The notes under the pieces: model-generated
Databases searched by the model: none
Seen by the model: the letters and a program-made list of their open reading frames with translations, nothing else
Told to the model about the DNA's origin: nothing
Shown: positions 42,554-50,524 of the stretch, piece by piece
How positions within the stretch are numbered: position 1 is the first letter of the stretch
How the letters are laid out: every line of letters starts with the position of its first letter
From: Paracoccaceae bacterium
Lineage (GTDB): Bacteria > Pseudomonadota > Alphaproteobacteria > Rhodobacterales > Rhodobacteraceae
Length of the DNA: 64,000 bases
NCBI GenBank assembly: GCA_020637675.1
Contig: JACKKD010000002.1
Span: forward strand, 372,001-436,000
Reading direction: 5' to 3'
Program-made: the position numbers and the translations under genes

Positions 42554-42757
42554 GGCGGCCTCCCTTCGGGCAGTCTCGGACCATCCTAGCATGGAAGCGT
42601 CCATGAAGATCGTCCGCGCCGAGCGAGGGTTCGGGACATCGCGTCTCGACCCCGCGATTTCCCGGCACGGGCGCCGGAAGATGGGGCGGTCCCGGTGGCC
42701 AGGGCAACCCGGTCCCCCATTGACCGCCCGCCCGTTCCCGCGCATATCCCCGCAATC

Positions 42758-44557
42758 ATGACCGAGCTCGCCCAGATCCGTAACTTCTCCATCGTGGCCC
42801 ATATCGACCACGGCAAGTCGACCCTTGCCGACCGGCTCATCCAGATGACCGGGACCGTCGCCGAACGGGACATGAAGGCCCAGCTTCTCGACTCGATGGA
42901 CATCGAGCGCGAGCGCGGCATCACCATCAAGGCCAACACCGTCCGCATCGAGTATCCCGCGAAGGACGGCAAGACCTATGTGCTGAACCTCATCGACACG
43001 CCCGGCCACGTCGACTTCGCCTACGAGGTCAGCCGTTCCATGCGCGCGGTCGAGGGTTCGCTCCTCGTCGTCGACGCGACGCAGGGGGTGGAGGCGCAGA
43101 CGCTCGCCAACGCCTACCAGGCGATCGACGCCGACCACGAGCTTGTCCCGGTCCTGAACAAGATCGACCTGCCCGCCTCGGACCCTGAGCGCGTGAAGGC
43201 GGAGGTCGAGGACGTCATCGGCATCGACGCCAGCCAGGCCATCCCGATCTCGGCCAAGACCGGCGTCGGCATTCCCGACGTGCTGGAGGCCATCGTCCAC
43301 CGCCTGCCGGCGCCGAAGGGCGATGCGCAGGCGCCCCTGAAGGCGATGCTCGTCGACAGCTGGTACGACCCCTACCTCGGCGTCGTCGTCATGATCCGCG
43401 TGATGGACGGCCGCGTCGCCAGGGGCGACCGCATCAAGATGATGCAGACGGGCGCGATCTACGGCATCGACAAGCTCGCCGTGCTGAAGCCGCAGATGGT
43501 CGACATCGCCGAACTGGGGCCGGGGGAGATCGGCGTCTTCACCGCCTCGATCAAGCAGGTCCGCGACACCCGCGTCGGCGACACGATCACCCATGAGAGG
43601 AAGCCCTGCGCCAAGGCGCTGCCGGGCTTCAAGCCGGCGCAGCCGGTGGTCTTCTGCGGCCTCTTCCCGGTCGATGCCAACGATTTCGAGGCTTTGCGCG
43701 ACGCCATCGAGAAGCTGGCGCTGAACGACGCGAGTTTCACCTACGAGATGGAGACCTCCGCCGCCCTCGGCTTCGGCTTCCGCATGGGCTTCCTCGGGCT
43801 TCTCCACCTCGAGGTCGTCCGCGACCGGCTGGAACGGGAATACGACCTCGACCTCATCACCACCGCGCCGTCGGTCGTCTTCAAGCTCCACATGAAGGAC
43901 GGCGAGGTGCGCGAGCTGCACAACCCCGCCGACATGCCCGACCTGACCTATGTCGACCATATCGAGGAGCCGCGCATCAAGGCGACGATCATGGTCCCCG
44001 ACGACTATCTCGGCGATGTGCTGAAACTCTGCCAGGACCGCCGCGGCATCCAGATGGATCTGACCTATGCCGGTTCCCGCGCCATGGTCGTCTATGACCT
44101 GCCCTTGGCCGAGGTCGTCTTCGACTTCTACGACCGGCTGAAGAGCGTGACCAAGGGCTATGCGAGCTTCGACTACCAGATGATCGGCTACCGCGAGGAT
44201 TTCCTCGTGAAGATGCAGATCCTCGTCAACGACGAGCCCGTGGACGCGCTCTCCATCATGGTCCACCGCGACCGGGCCGAGGCGCGTGGCCGGGCGATGG
44301 TGGAAAAGCTGAAGGACCTGATCCCCCGCCACATGTTCAAGATCCCGATCCAGGCGGCCATCGGCGGCCGGGTGATCGCGCGGGAGACTCTGTCGGCCTT
44401 GCGGAAGGACGTGACCGCCAAGTGCTACGGCGGCGACGCGACGCGGAAGCGCAAGCTCTTGGAGAAGCAGAAGGCCGGCAAGAAGAAGATGCGGCAGTTC
44501 GGGAAGGTGGAGATTCCGCAGGAGGCGTTTATTTCGGCGTTGAAGATGGATGGGTGA
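42758..44557 (+). CDS. lepA: Translation elongation factor 4 (LepA)
   Basis: A 599-residue GTPase that acts on ribosomes during initiation and elongation under stress. G1 is AHIDHGKST (about residues 13-21), the switch II block is DTPGHVDF, and NKID is G4. The LepA-specific C-terminus (RKRKLLEKQKAGKKKMRQFGKVEIPQEAF) is complete. Length is standard. It is the last GC-typical gene before an AT-richer, gene-poor stretch. Confidence 0.97.
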   Translation: MTELAQIRNFSIVAHIDHGKSTLADRLIQMTGTVAERDMKAQLLDSMDIERERGITIKANTVRIEYPAKDGKTYVLNLIDTPGHVDFAYEVSRSMRAVEGSLLVVDATQGVEAQTLANAYQAIDADHELVPVLNKIDLPASDPERVKAEVEDVIGIDASQAIPISAKTGVGIPDVLEAIVHRLPAPKGDAQAPLKAMLVDSWYDPYLGVVVMIRVMDGRVARGDRIKMMQTGAIYGIDKLAVLKPQMVDIAELGPGEIGVFTASIKQVRDTRVGDTITHERKPCAKALPGFKPAQPVVFCGLFPVDANDFEALRDAIEKLALNDASFTYEMETSAALGFGFRMGFLGLLHLEVVRDRLEREYDLDLITTAPSVVFKLHMKDGEVRELHNPADMPDLTYVDHIEEPRIKATIMVPDDYLGDVLKLCQDRRGIQMDLTYAGSRAMVVYDLPLAEVVFDFYDRLKSVTKGYASFDYQMIGYREDFLVKMQILVNDEPVDALSIMVHRDRAEARGRAMVEKLKDLIPRHMFKIPIQAAIGGRVIARETLSALRKDVTAKCYGGDATRKRKLLEKQKAGKKKMRQFGKVEIPQEAFISALKMDG

Positions 44558-45340
44558 GGGGGGCCAAAATCTGTTGAACCGTCCTGTAGGTTATTGACTC
44601 TTTCGCTGTGAGCGAACATCTATGTTCTCGGAGGTTCTGTTCACGGACGGTCGCCCAATGCGAGTTGGGAAGGACGGTCGCGAGAAGCGTTACCTCCTTT
44701 TTTCATTTTGTTCGCGGTCGAGATGAGTAAGGGTCGCTGACGTAGATGATACCGAAGAGTCTCATCGCCCTTCCATCTTCATAGGCGTCGCCAGAGAACT
44801 GAAGGTCTCCACACAAGCCTGCAAAGTCCTTGTGGATATCGTCACGCTTTGGTCCCGTGAAGGACCATTCGAGGCGGCGAAATCCCCAATTAATGCAATC
44901 AAACAGTATAGGTTCAGGCAGCCTGGCCCCAACGAAAGTTCCGAGTCCACAAACATTGATTAGGTCACAATCCACTTCGCGCCCAGAGTACTCGGTGCGT
45001 GATGGCGCGGCATGTTGTTCTACTCTTCGCTCAGAAAACGTGGCTATGATTCAACGTATCCGTCTGTCGGAGGGTAGCTCTTGCATAGCCACTCGAGCGC
45101 TTGTTGTCAACATGCCTCTCGATATGGCAAGGCGTAAAAACAATCTTCGGATGGAAATCCCAAATCGCGACGCTAGTTGCGAGCGCCCGCACTTCAAGCG
45201 GCAGGTTGCCTTGCTTGGGAGCCAACTTTCGATTACTCGCGATGCGGCAACGATTTTCACCAGTTATATGCAGGATAACAGCGCAGTTCGGATTGAACAA
45301 ATTGTATATCTCTGTGGATGGTAGAGTGGGTAATGAGAGC
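44558..45340. other. AT-richer island downstream of lepA
   Basis: About 780 bases with close to half G+C by eye, against roughly two thirds or more around it. Codon and base use differ from all neighbours. It contains a 10-base direct repeat GGACGGTCGC (44645-44654, 44672-44681) and one short reading frame that looks protein-like (44703-44975). No transposase, integrase or tRNA is seen at its ends. Probably acquired DNA, or the remains of it. Confidence 0.6.
44703..44975 (-). CDS. Hypothetical protein, possibly a truncated gene
   Basis: A 90-residue frame starting at GTG. The translation looks protein-like (LFDCINWGFRRLEWSF; GDLQFSGDAYEDGRAMRLFG) but I recognise no family. The frame stays open 27 codons further upstream without a start codon until a TGA, so it may be the 3' part of a longer damaged gene. 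No convincing ribosome binding site. Its low G+C sets it apart from lepA and parE. Confidence 0.35.
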   Translation of the reverse strand: MDCDLINVCGLGTFVGARLPEPILFDCINWGFRRLEWSFTGPKRDDIHKDFAGLCGDLQFSGDAYEDGRAMRLFGIIYVSDPYSSRPRTK

Positions 45341-45393
45341 AGTAGCCGTAGGACAGGGTCGACCCGACCTTACACCGAGACCCCACCCGCCCG

Positions 45394-45421
45394 CCCGACT
45401 TGTCCCAGGCGACAAGTCGGG
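45394..45421. other. Perfect 11-bp hairpin
   Basis: CCCGACTTGTC (45394-45404), loop CCAGGC, GACAAGTCGGG (45411-45421). No T-run on either side, so more likely an RNA structure or protein site than a terminator. Confidence 0.6.
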
Positions 45422-45527
45422 CCGCGCTCACCCTGCCGCCCACGGTGCTGGCGTCTTCGGGGCAAGGTCACGGACCTTTGCCCCACCCTTATCACCCCCA
45501 CGGCAGGCGCGTTTCCCGCGCGCTCCG

Positions 45528-45553
45528 GCCCGCCCGACGCGGGCGGCGTTTTT
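45528..45553 (+). terminator. Possible rho-independent terminator
   Basis: GCCCGC (45528-45533), loop CCGAC, GCGGGC (45539-45544), then GGCG and TTTTT (45549-45553). A plus-strand terminator with no recognised gene before it, which hints at a transcript in the preceding spacer, or read-through from lepA. Confidence 0.5.
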
Positions 45554-45559
45554 CGAGGG

Positions 45560-45582
45560 GAAGGCGTCCACTGGACGCCTTC
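45560..45582. other. Perfect 10-bp hairpin
   Basis: GAAGGCGTCC (45560-45569), loop ACT, GGACGCCTTC (45573-45582), seven bases after the possible terminator. Function unknown. Confidence 0.55.
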
Positions 45583-46238
45583 GTTATCCGCCTCGCCCCC
45601 GGCAGGCCGCGTCCCGAGTTTACCGAGACGTAAGGCGCCAGCGAGGAAGCCCCTTGCCGATCCGGCTTGCGGCTCCGGCCAGCGGACCTGCCGAATCGTC
45701 CATCTAGAACTTCGGCGGACGGTCCTCGACGGCCCGCACCCTACGCCACCGCGCCGCCTTCACTTCCCCGCAACCCGGCCCAATCGCTACCCAATCCGAC
45801 TTCTCCACAAGATATCCACAAGGAAAATCAATGTTTTATCCCCCGGAATCTTTCCGGGCGCCGTCATATTCCCTTGCGCGACTCACCTCTCCCCGGCCAA
45901 CCTTTCCTTACCGCACCGGATCGCGAGACACCGGACGGGCGCAACGGCCTCCGGGCGGCTGCGGGCGGGAAGGCCGGGTGCAAGCCCGGTTCGGAACCCC
46001 GAAAGCGCACGGACGAGCGCGAACGTGACGGGTCTCGGACCTGGCGCACCAGCGGGGAAAGGGTCGGGGCGGCTGCGGAGGGGTCTTCGGGCTGCCGTGG
46101 CAACAGGGGTTCGCAAGGGCCTCTGGATGGGAAGGCCCGGAAACGGGTGGACCCGTCAGGAAGGCGTCAGGGGGGTCGCAAGACCCGTGCAAGGACCGCG
46201 TCCGAGCACCTGGCGCCTTTTCTGATTCAGCGCCCCCG

Positions 46239-46276
46239 CAAAAGAAACGGGACCCGCCGGCGATGGGGGTCCCGTT
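46239..46276 (-). terminator. Rho-independent terminator downstream of parE
   Basis: On the minus strand AACGGGACCC (46276-46267) pairs with GGGTCCCGTT (46255-46246), followed by TCTTTTGC. It lies about 185 bases after the parE stop, leaving a long 3' untranslated end with no recognised gene in it. Confidence 0.7.
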
Positions 46277-46460
46277 CCCGTCAGGGTTACTTTTCCGCGT
46301 CCGTAGCACCTGTGACCGATCCATAGCGCGGATTGCCGCGCCGATCAACCATATCTCGCAGGGACCGGCCATCAGCCCACCAGATGTCACACCCCCCCCC
46401 AGCGATGGTAGGCGCCGGCCCGTAAGGCACTTCCCTTCCCGGCGCGGGGCGGCTCACCCC

Positions 46461-48416
46461 TCAAACATCCAGTTCCTCCACGAACCGCGCGTTCTCGGAG
46501 ATGTACTGGAACCGAAGCTCCGGCTTCTTGCCCATCAGCCGCTCCACGAGGTCGGAGGTCTCGCCGGGTTCGTCCTCGTCGATGCTGACCCGGATCAGCT
46601 TGCGCGTCTCGGGGTTCATCGTGGTGTCCTTGAGGTCCTTGGCGTCCATCTCTCCAAGGCCCTTGAAGCGCTGGACGTCGATCTTGCCCTTGCCCCCGAG
46701 GCCCCTGGCCAGCCACGCCTCCTTCTCGGCGTCGTCGGCGACGTAGAGCCGCTTCGCGCCCTGCGTCAGCCGGTAGAGCGGCGGGCAGGCGAGGTAGAGG
46801 TGGCCCCGGTCGATCAGCGGCCGCATCTGGGTGAAGAAGAAGGTCATCAGGAGCGAGGCGATATGCGCGCCGTCGACGTCGGCGTCGGTCATGATGATGA
46901 TCTTCTCGTAGCGCAGGTCGTCGATCCGGAATTTCGTGCCGAGCCCGACGCCGAGCGCCTGGGCGAGGTCGTTGATCTCCTGGTTGGTGCCGAGCTTCGA
47001 CGAGGCGGCGCCAAGGACGTTCAGGATCTTGCCGCGCAAGGGCAGGAGCGCCTGGGTGGTCCGCTCGCGCGCCATCTTGGCCGAGCCCCCGGCCGAGTCG
47101 CCCTCGACGATGAAAAGCTCCGTCCCCTCGCGGGTCTGGCTGGAACAGTCGACGAGCTTGCCGGGCAGGCGCAGCTTCTTCGTCGCGGTCTTGCGCGCCG
47201 TCTCCTTCTCCTGCCGGCGGCGCAGCCGCTCCTCTGAGCGCAGCACGAGGAAGTCGAGGATGGCGCCGGCGGATTTCGTATCGGCGGCGAGCCAGTTGTC
47301 GAAATGGTCGCGCACCGCGCCTTCGGTCATCCGCGCAGCGGCTTCGGTCGAGAGGCGATCCTTGGTCTGGCCGACGAACTGCGGCTCCCTGATGAAGCAG
47401 GAGACGAGCGCGCAGCCCCCGGTCAGAAGGTCCTCGCGGGTGATCTGGGCGGACTTCCGGTTGCCGACAAGCTCGCCATAGGCGCGGACGCCCTTCAGGA
47501 TCGCGGCCCAGAACCCGGCCTCGTGCGTGCCGCCCTCGGGCGTGGGCACGGTGTTGCAGTAGGACTGGATGAAGCCGTCGCGCGCGGGCGTCCAGTTGAT
47601 CGCCCATTCGACGGAGCCGGGCTCGCCGAACTTGTCCTGAAAGCCCACCTTGCCGGCGAAGGGGCGGTCGGCGTAGGTCGAGGCGCCGGCGAGGGTCTCG
47701 CTGAGGTAGTCGGCAAGGCCGCCGGGGAAGTGGAATGTGGCCTCAGGCGGGGTCTCGCCATCGTCGATGGCGGATTTCCAGCGGATCTCTACCCCGGAGA
47801 AGAGGTAGGCCTTGGAACGGACCATCTTCAGAAGCCGCGCCGGCTTGAAGCGGTGGTGGCCGAAGATCTCCTCGTCGGCGTGGAAGGTGACGGAGGTGCC
47901 GCGGCGGTTCGGTGCGGCGCCCACCTTCTTCACCGGACCGAGGGGGTTGCCGCGCGAGAAGCGCTGTTCGTAGAGTTCCTTGCCGCGGGCGACCTCGACC
48001 ACCATGGAGTCCGAGAGCGCGTTCACGACCGAGGCGCCGACCCCGTGAAGGCCGCCCGAGGTCTCGTAGGCCGTGCCGGAGAACTTGCCACCGGCGTGGA
48101 GCGTGCAGAGGATGACCTCGAGCGCACTCTTCCTGGGGAACTTCGGGTGCGGGTCCACCGGGATGCCGCGGCCGTTGTCGCGGACGGTAACGGCGTAGTC
48201 GTCGTGCAGTTCCACCTCGATACGGGTTGCGAAACCCGCGACCGCCTCGTCCATCGAGTTGTCGAGGATTTCCGCGACAAGGTGGTGGAGTGCGCGCTCG
48301 TCGGTGCCGCCGATATACATGCCGGGCCGCTTGCGAACGGGCTCCAGCCCCTCCAGCACCTCGATGGATGCGGCGTTGTAGTCGTCGGCGCGGGCGGAAA
48401 GGAGGTCGTCGGCCAT
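46461..48416 (-). CDS. parE: DNA topoisomerase IV subunit B
   Basis: A 651-residue type IIA topoisomerase ATPase subunit. GHKL ATPase motifs are ILDNSMDEA and GRGIPVDPH, with GGLHGVGASVVNAL the lid. The TOPRIM block has EGDSAGGSA and DADVDG; the C-terminus is KGLGEMDAKDLKDTTMNP. It lacks the insertion of alphaproteobacterial GyrB (about 800 residues) and matches ParE in length and start. It decatenates daughter chromosomes with ParC. Confidence 0.94.
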   Translation of the reverse strand: MADDLLSARADDYNAASIEVLEGLEPVRKRPGMYIGGTDERALHHLVAEILDNSMDEAVAGFATRIEVELHDDYAVTVRDNGRGIPVDPHPKFPRKSALEVILCTLHAGGKFSGTAYETSGGLHGVGASVVNALSDSMVVEVARGKELYEQRFSRGNPLGPVKKVGAAPNRRGTSVTFHADEEIFGHHRFKPARLLKMVRSKAYLFSGVEIRWKSAIDDGETPPEATFHFPGGLADYLSETLAGASTYADRPFAGKVGFQDKFGEPGSVEWAINWTPARDGFIQSYCNTVPTPEGGTHEAGFWAAILKGVRAYGELVGNRKSAQITREDLLTGGCALVSCFIREPQFVGQTKDRLSTEAAARMTEGAVRDHFDNWLAADTKSAGAILDFLVLRSEERLRRRQEKETARKTATKKLRLPGKLVDCSSQTREGTELFIVEGDSAGGSAKMARERTTQALLPLRGKILNVLGAASSKLGTNQEINDLAQALGVGLGTKFRIDDLRYEKIIIMTDADVDGAHIASLLMTFFFTQMRPLIDRGHLYLACPPLYRLTQGAKRLYVADDAEKEAWLARGLGGKGKIDVQRFKGLGEMDAKDLKDTTMNPETRKLIRVSIDEDEPGETSDLVERLMGKKPELRFQYISENARFVEELDV

Positions 48417-48551
48417 GGCTCTGCTCTGGTTCTGGTTGGCCGGGGATTAGACCATGCGGGCGGGGTGGGAGCAAGACGGGAGGGGGTTGCGCCGGGCGTC
48501 GCAGCCGCGAAATATTGGGGTGGCGGCGGATGGCCGCACAGGAGATGGTTC

Positions 48552-49154
48552 ATGTGGAACGAACGCTACGCAGGCGACGACTATCTCTTCGGGACGGAGC
48601 CGGCGGCCTTCCTTCACCGCGCAGCCGAGTGGCTCAGGCCGGGGGCGACGGCGCTGGCGATTGCCGACGGCGAGGGGCGCAATTCCGTCTGGCTGGCGGA
48701 ACAGGGGCTGACGGTGGCGGCCTTCGACCCCGCGCCGAATGCGCTCGCCAAGGCGCGCAAGCTCGCCGCCGCGCGTGGGGTGGTCGTGGACTACCACCTC
48801 GCCGACCTCGACGGCTGGGACTGGGCGCGGGTCTTCGACGTTGTGGCGGGCATCTTCATCCAGTTCGTCGGACCCGAGGAGCGATCGCGCCTCTTCACCC
48901 GGATCGACAGGGCGCTCAAGCCCGGCGGGATTCTCCTCCTCCACGGCTATGCGCCGCGGCAGGTCGGCTATGGCACCGGCGGGCCGCCCTTTGTGGAGAA
49001 CATGTACACGCTGCCGCTGCTGCGGCAGGCGTTTGCGGGTTACGACGTGCTCAGGGCCGAGGACTTCGATGCCGAAGTGGACGAAGGGCGCGGCCATTCC
49101 GGGCGCTCGGCGCTCATCGACTTCGTGGCGCGGAAGCCCCTGGCGGACGGCTGA
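48552..49154 (+). CDS. SAM-dependent methyltransferase, TehB-like
   Basis: A 200-residue class I methyltransferase. It starts MWNERYAGDDYLFGTEP, typical of the TehB/tellurite and thiopurine-like group. The SAM motif I is ALAIADGEGRNSVWLAEQG (GxGxG-like, near 35-53), motif II VVAGIFIQFVGP, and motif III LKPGGILLLHGYAP. The substrate is not known. GGAGA is 6 bases before the ATG; the OsmC gene follows after 11 bases and is probably co-transcribed. Confidence 0.88.
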   Translation: MWNERYAGDDYLFGTEPAAFLHRAAEWLRPGATALAIADGEGRNSVWLAEQGLTVAAFDPAPNALAKARKLAAARGVVVDYHLADLDGWDWARVFDVVAGIFIQFVGPEERSRLFTRIDRALKPGGILLLHGYAPRQVGYGTGGPPFVENMYTLPLLRQAFAGYDVLRAEDFDAEVDEGRGHSGRSALIDFVARKPLADG

Positions 49155-49165
49155 GGAGAGAAGGG

Positions 49166-49633
49166 ATGGGACACGACTTCACGAGCGAGATCGTCTGGAC
49201 CGGCAACCGGGGCGAGGGGACGCGGGGCTATCGCAGCTATGACCGGACCTGGGACATCGCGGTTGCCGGCAAGGAGGTCGTGCATTGCTCGAACGATCCC
49301 GCGCTGGGCGGAGACCCGACGAAGATGAACCCGGAGGACCTCCTCCTCTCGGCGCTCTCGGCCTGCCACATGCTCTGGTACCTCCATTATGCGAGCGACG
49401 CGGGCATTGTCGTGACCGGCTACCGCGACCGGCCCTTCGGGCGGGGCGAGAGCCTGCCGTCGGGTGCGGGGCAATTCCTTTCGGCGGAACTTCGGCCCGA
49501 GATCACGGTGGCGAAGTGTACGGACCTTGCCGCGGCCGATGCGCTCCACGGCCGCATCCACGCGGTCTGCTTCATCGCGCGCTCGGTGAGCTTCCCGGTG
49601 ACCTGCGCCGCCCGCTACCTGGAAGGCGCCTGA
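49166..49633 (+). CDS. OsmC family thiol peroxidase-like protein
   Basis: A 155-residue OsmC/Ohr-type protein. The two conserved cysteines are in ALSACHMLW (about residue 67) and HAVCFIARS (about 133), the redox pair that reduces organic hydroperoxides. PALGGDPTKMNPEDLLLSA is the family core. It shares an operon with the methyltransferase and is convergent with the GST gene, 6 bases apart; all three fit oxidative or electrophile stress. Confidence 0.9.
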   Translation: MGHDFTSEIVWTGNRGEGTRGYRSYDRTWDIAVAGKEVVHCSNDPALGGDPTKMNPEDLLLSALSACHMLWYLHYASDAGIVVTGYRDRPFGRGESLPSGAGQFLSAELRPEITVAKCTDLAAADALHGRIHAVCFIARSVSFPVTCAARYLEGA

Positions 49634-49639
49634 GCGACC

Positions 49640-50299
49640 TCATGCCGGTTCGGCGAGCCGCTTGTCCCACATCGCCTTGAAGGCCGGCCGGGCCTGGCAG
49701 CCTGAGAGCCAGGCGTCGATCTCCGGGTATCCCGCGATGAGGCCGGGCTCTGCCTGGGCATAGCGCAGGATCTCGGCCATGTTGATGTCGGCCACGGTGA
49801 AGCGGCCGCCGACCATGTGGCCATGTTCGCGCAGGTGGGAGTTCACGACGCCGAGCGGGCGGCGGAGGCGCGCGACCTCGGCGGCGATCTCGGCCTCGCC
49901 CTCGGGCGTCTTCGCCCGGCCCTCGGCATGGGCGTAGAGGACGGCGAGCGCGTGGGCCTCGATCGCCGTGGCGCCGTAGAGCGCCCATTGTTCCATCAGC
50001 GCGTTTTCGCGCTCGTCGGCCGGCGCGAGTGGGCCGCCCGCCTTGCGCGCGATGTAGAGGTTCATGGCGAGCGATTCCGAAAGCACGAAATCGCCGTCGC
50101 GCAGCACCGGAACGGCGCCGGCCGGGCTGATCGACAGGAAACCCGGCGACTGGGTGTGGAAGGGCGCATCCTCCGCAGCCGGGTCGGGCAGACGGTAGGC
50201 CTGGATCACCGGGACATGCTCGAACTCCATCCCGAGCTCGGCGAGGAGCCAGAAATTGCGCGAGGCGCGGCTGCGATAGACGCCGTAGATGGTCAGCAT
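49640..50299 (-). CDS. Glutathione S-transferase
   Basis: A 219-residue GST. The N-terminal thioredoxin-like domain begins LTIYGVYRSRASRNFWLL (Ser/Arg near residue 9-10 in the glutathione site), with GAVPVLRDGDFVLSESLAM (about 85-103) the glutathione-binding loop. A helical C-terminal domain follows. GGAGACATCC precedes the ATG. Divergent from ppk2; the shared spacer has two FNR-type boxes. Confidence 0.92.
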   Translation of the reverse strand: MLTIYGVYRSRASRNFWLLAELGMEFEHVPVIQAYRLPDPAAEDAPFHTQSPGFLSISPAGAVPVLRDGDFVLSESLAMNLYIARKAGGPLAPADERENALMEQWALYGATAIEAHALAVLYAHAEGRAKTPEGEAEIAAEVARLRRPLGVVNSHLREHGHMVGGRFTVADINMAEILRYAQAEPGLIAGYPEIDAWLSGCQARPAFKAMWDKRLAEPA

Positions 50300-50384
50300 G
50301 GATGTCTCCGGTTCCATTTCAATGCCGATGGCACGAGGCCGCCCTTGGGGCCATCCCATCGTCGCCGGCAGCTTGGCGCGGCGG

Positions 50385-50398
50385 CTGACGCAGATCAA
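50385..50398. promoter_or_regulatory. FNR/CRP-type box, imperfect
   Basis: CTGAC-GCAG-ATCAA matches TTGAY-N4-RTCAA in 9 of 10 positions. It lies between the GST and ppk2 genes, about 86 bases from the GST start. Confidence 0.5.
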
Positions 50399-50449
50399 TA
50401 GGAGCCGGGCGCTGCCCTCCCTGGTTTCCTGAGTGCGTAGGGCGCGGAT

Positions 50450-50463
50450 TTGACACGGGTCAA
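50450..50463. promoter_or_regulatory. FNR-type box upstream of ppk2
   Basis: TTGAC-ACGG-GTCAA is a perfect palindrome matching the FnrL consensus TTGAY-N4-RTCAA. A -10-like CATACT is at 50486-50491; transcription from about 50498 would put the box centre at -41.5, the usual place for activation by FNR-family proteins. Confidence 0.7.
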
Positions 50464-50524
50464 GGCGCGGAAAGTTGTCCGGTGGCATACTATGACAGTT
50501 TTTTGACAGGCCCGGAGGGACAGG

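Larger units (their letters stand above)
45341..46238. other. GC-rich, apparently non-coding stretch with hairpins
   Basis: About 900 bases between the AT-rich island and parE. Open frames here are long only because of base composition and read as Arg/Pro-rich nonsense. Several strong inverted repeats are listed separately (45394-45421, 45528-45553, 45560-45582). It may contain an RNA gene or decayed DNA; I cannot name one. Confidence 0.45.

Noticed and set aside
44625..44650. Clustered GTTC tetramers resembling an SOS box
   Set aside because: Spacing is 6 or 11 bases, not 7, and no repair gene follows.
44645..44681. GGACGGTCGC direct repeat as an attachment or insertion footprint
   Set aside because: Too short, no partner copy at the other end of the AT-rich island, and no integrase or transposase.
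45790..45850. DnaA-box-like ATATCCACA and CTCCACA near parE, suggesting a replication origin
   Set aside because: Only one 8-of-9 match and one weaker one, no AT-rich unwinding element, and no dnaA, hemE or parAB nearby. Chance is likely.
45101..46225. A 374-codon plus-strand frame behind lepA
   Set aside because: It joins AT-rich and GC-rich parts without a break in style, reads as Arg/Pro-rich low-complexity sequence, and has no ribosome binding site or recognisable domain.
46461..48416. parE mistaken for gyrB
   Set aside because: At 651 residues it lacks the C-terminal insertion of alphaproteobacterial GyrB, and the start and KGLGEMDAKDLKDTTMNP end fit ParE.
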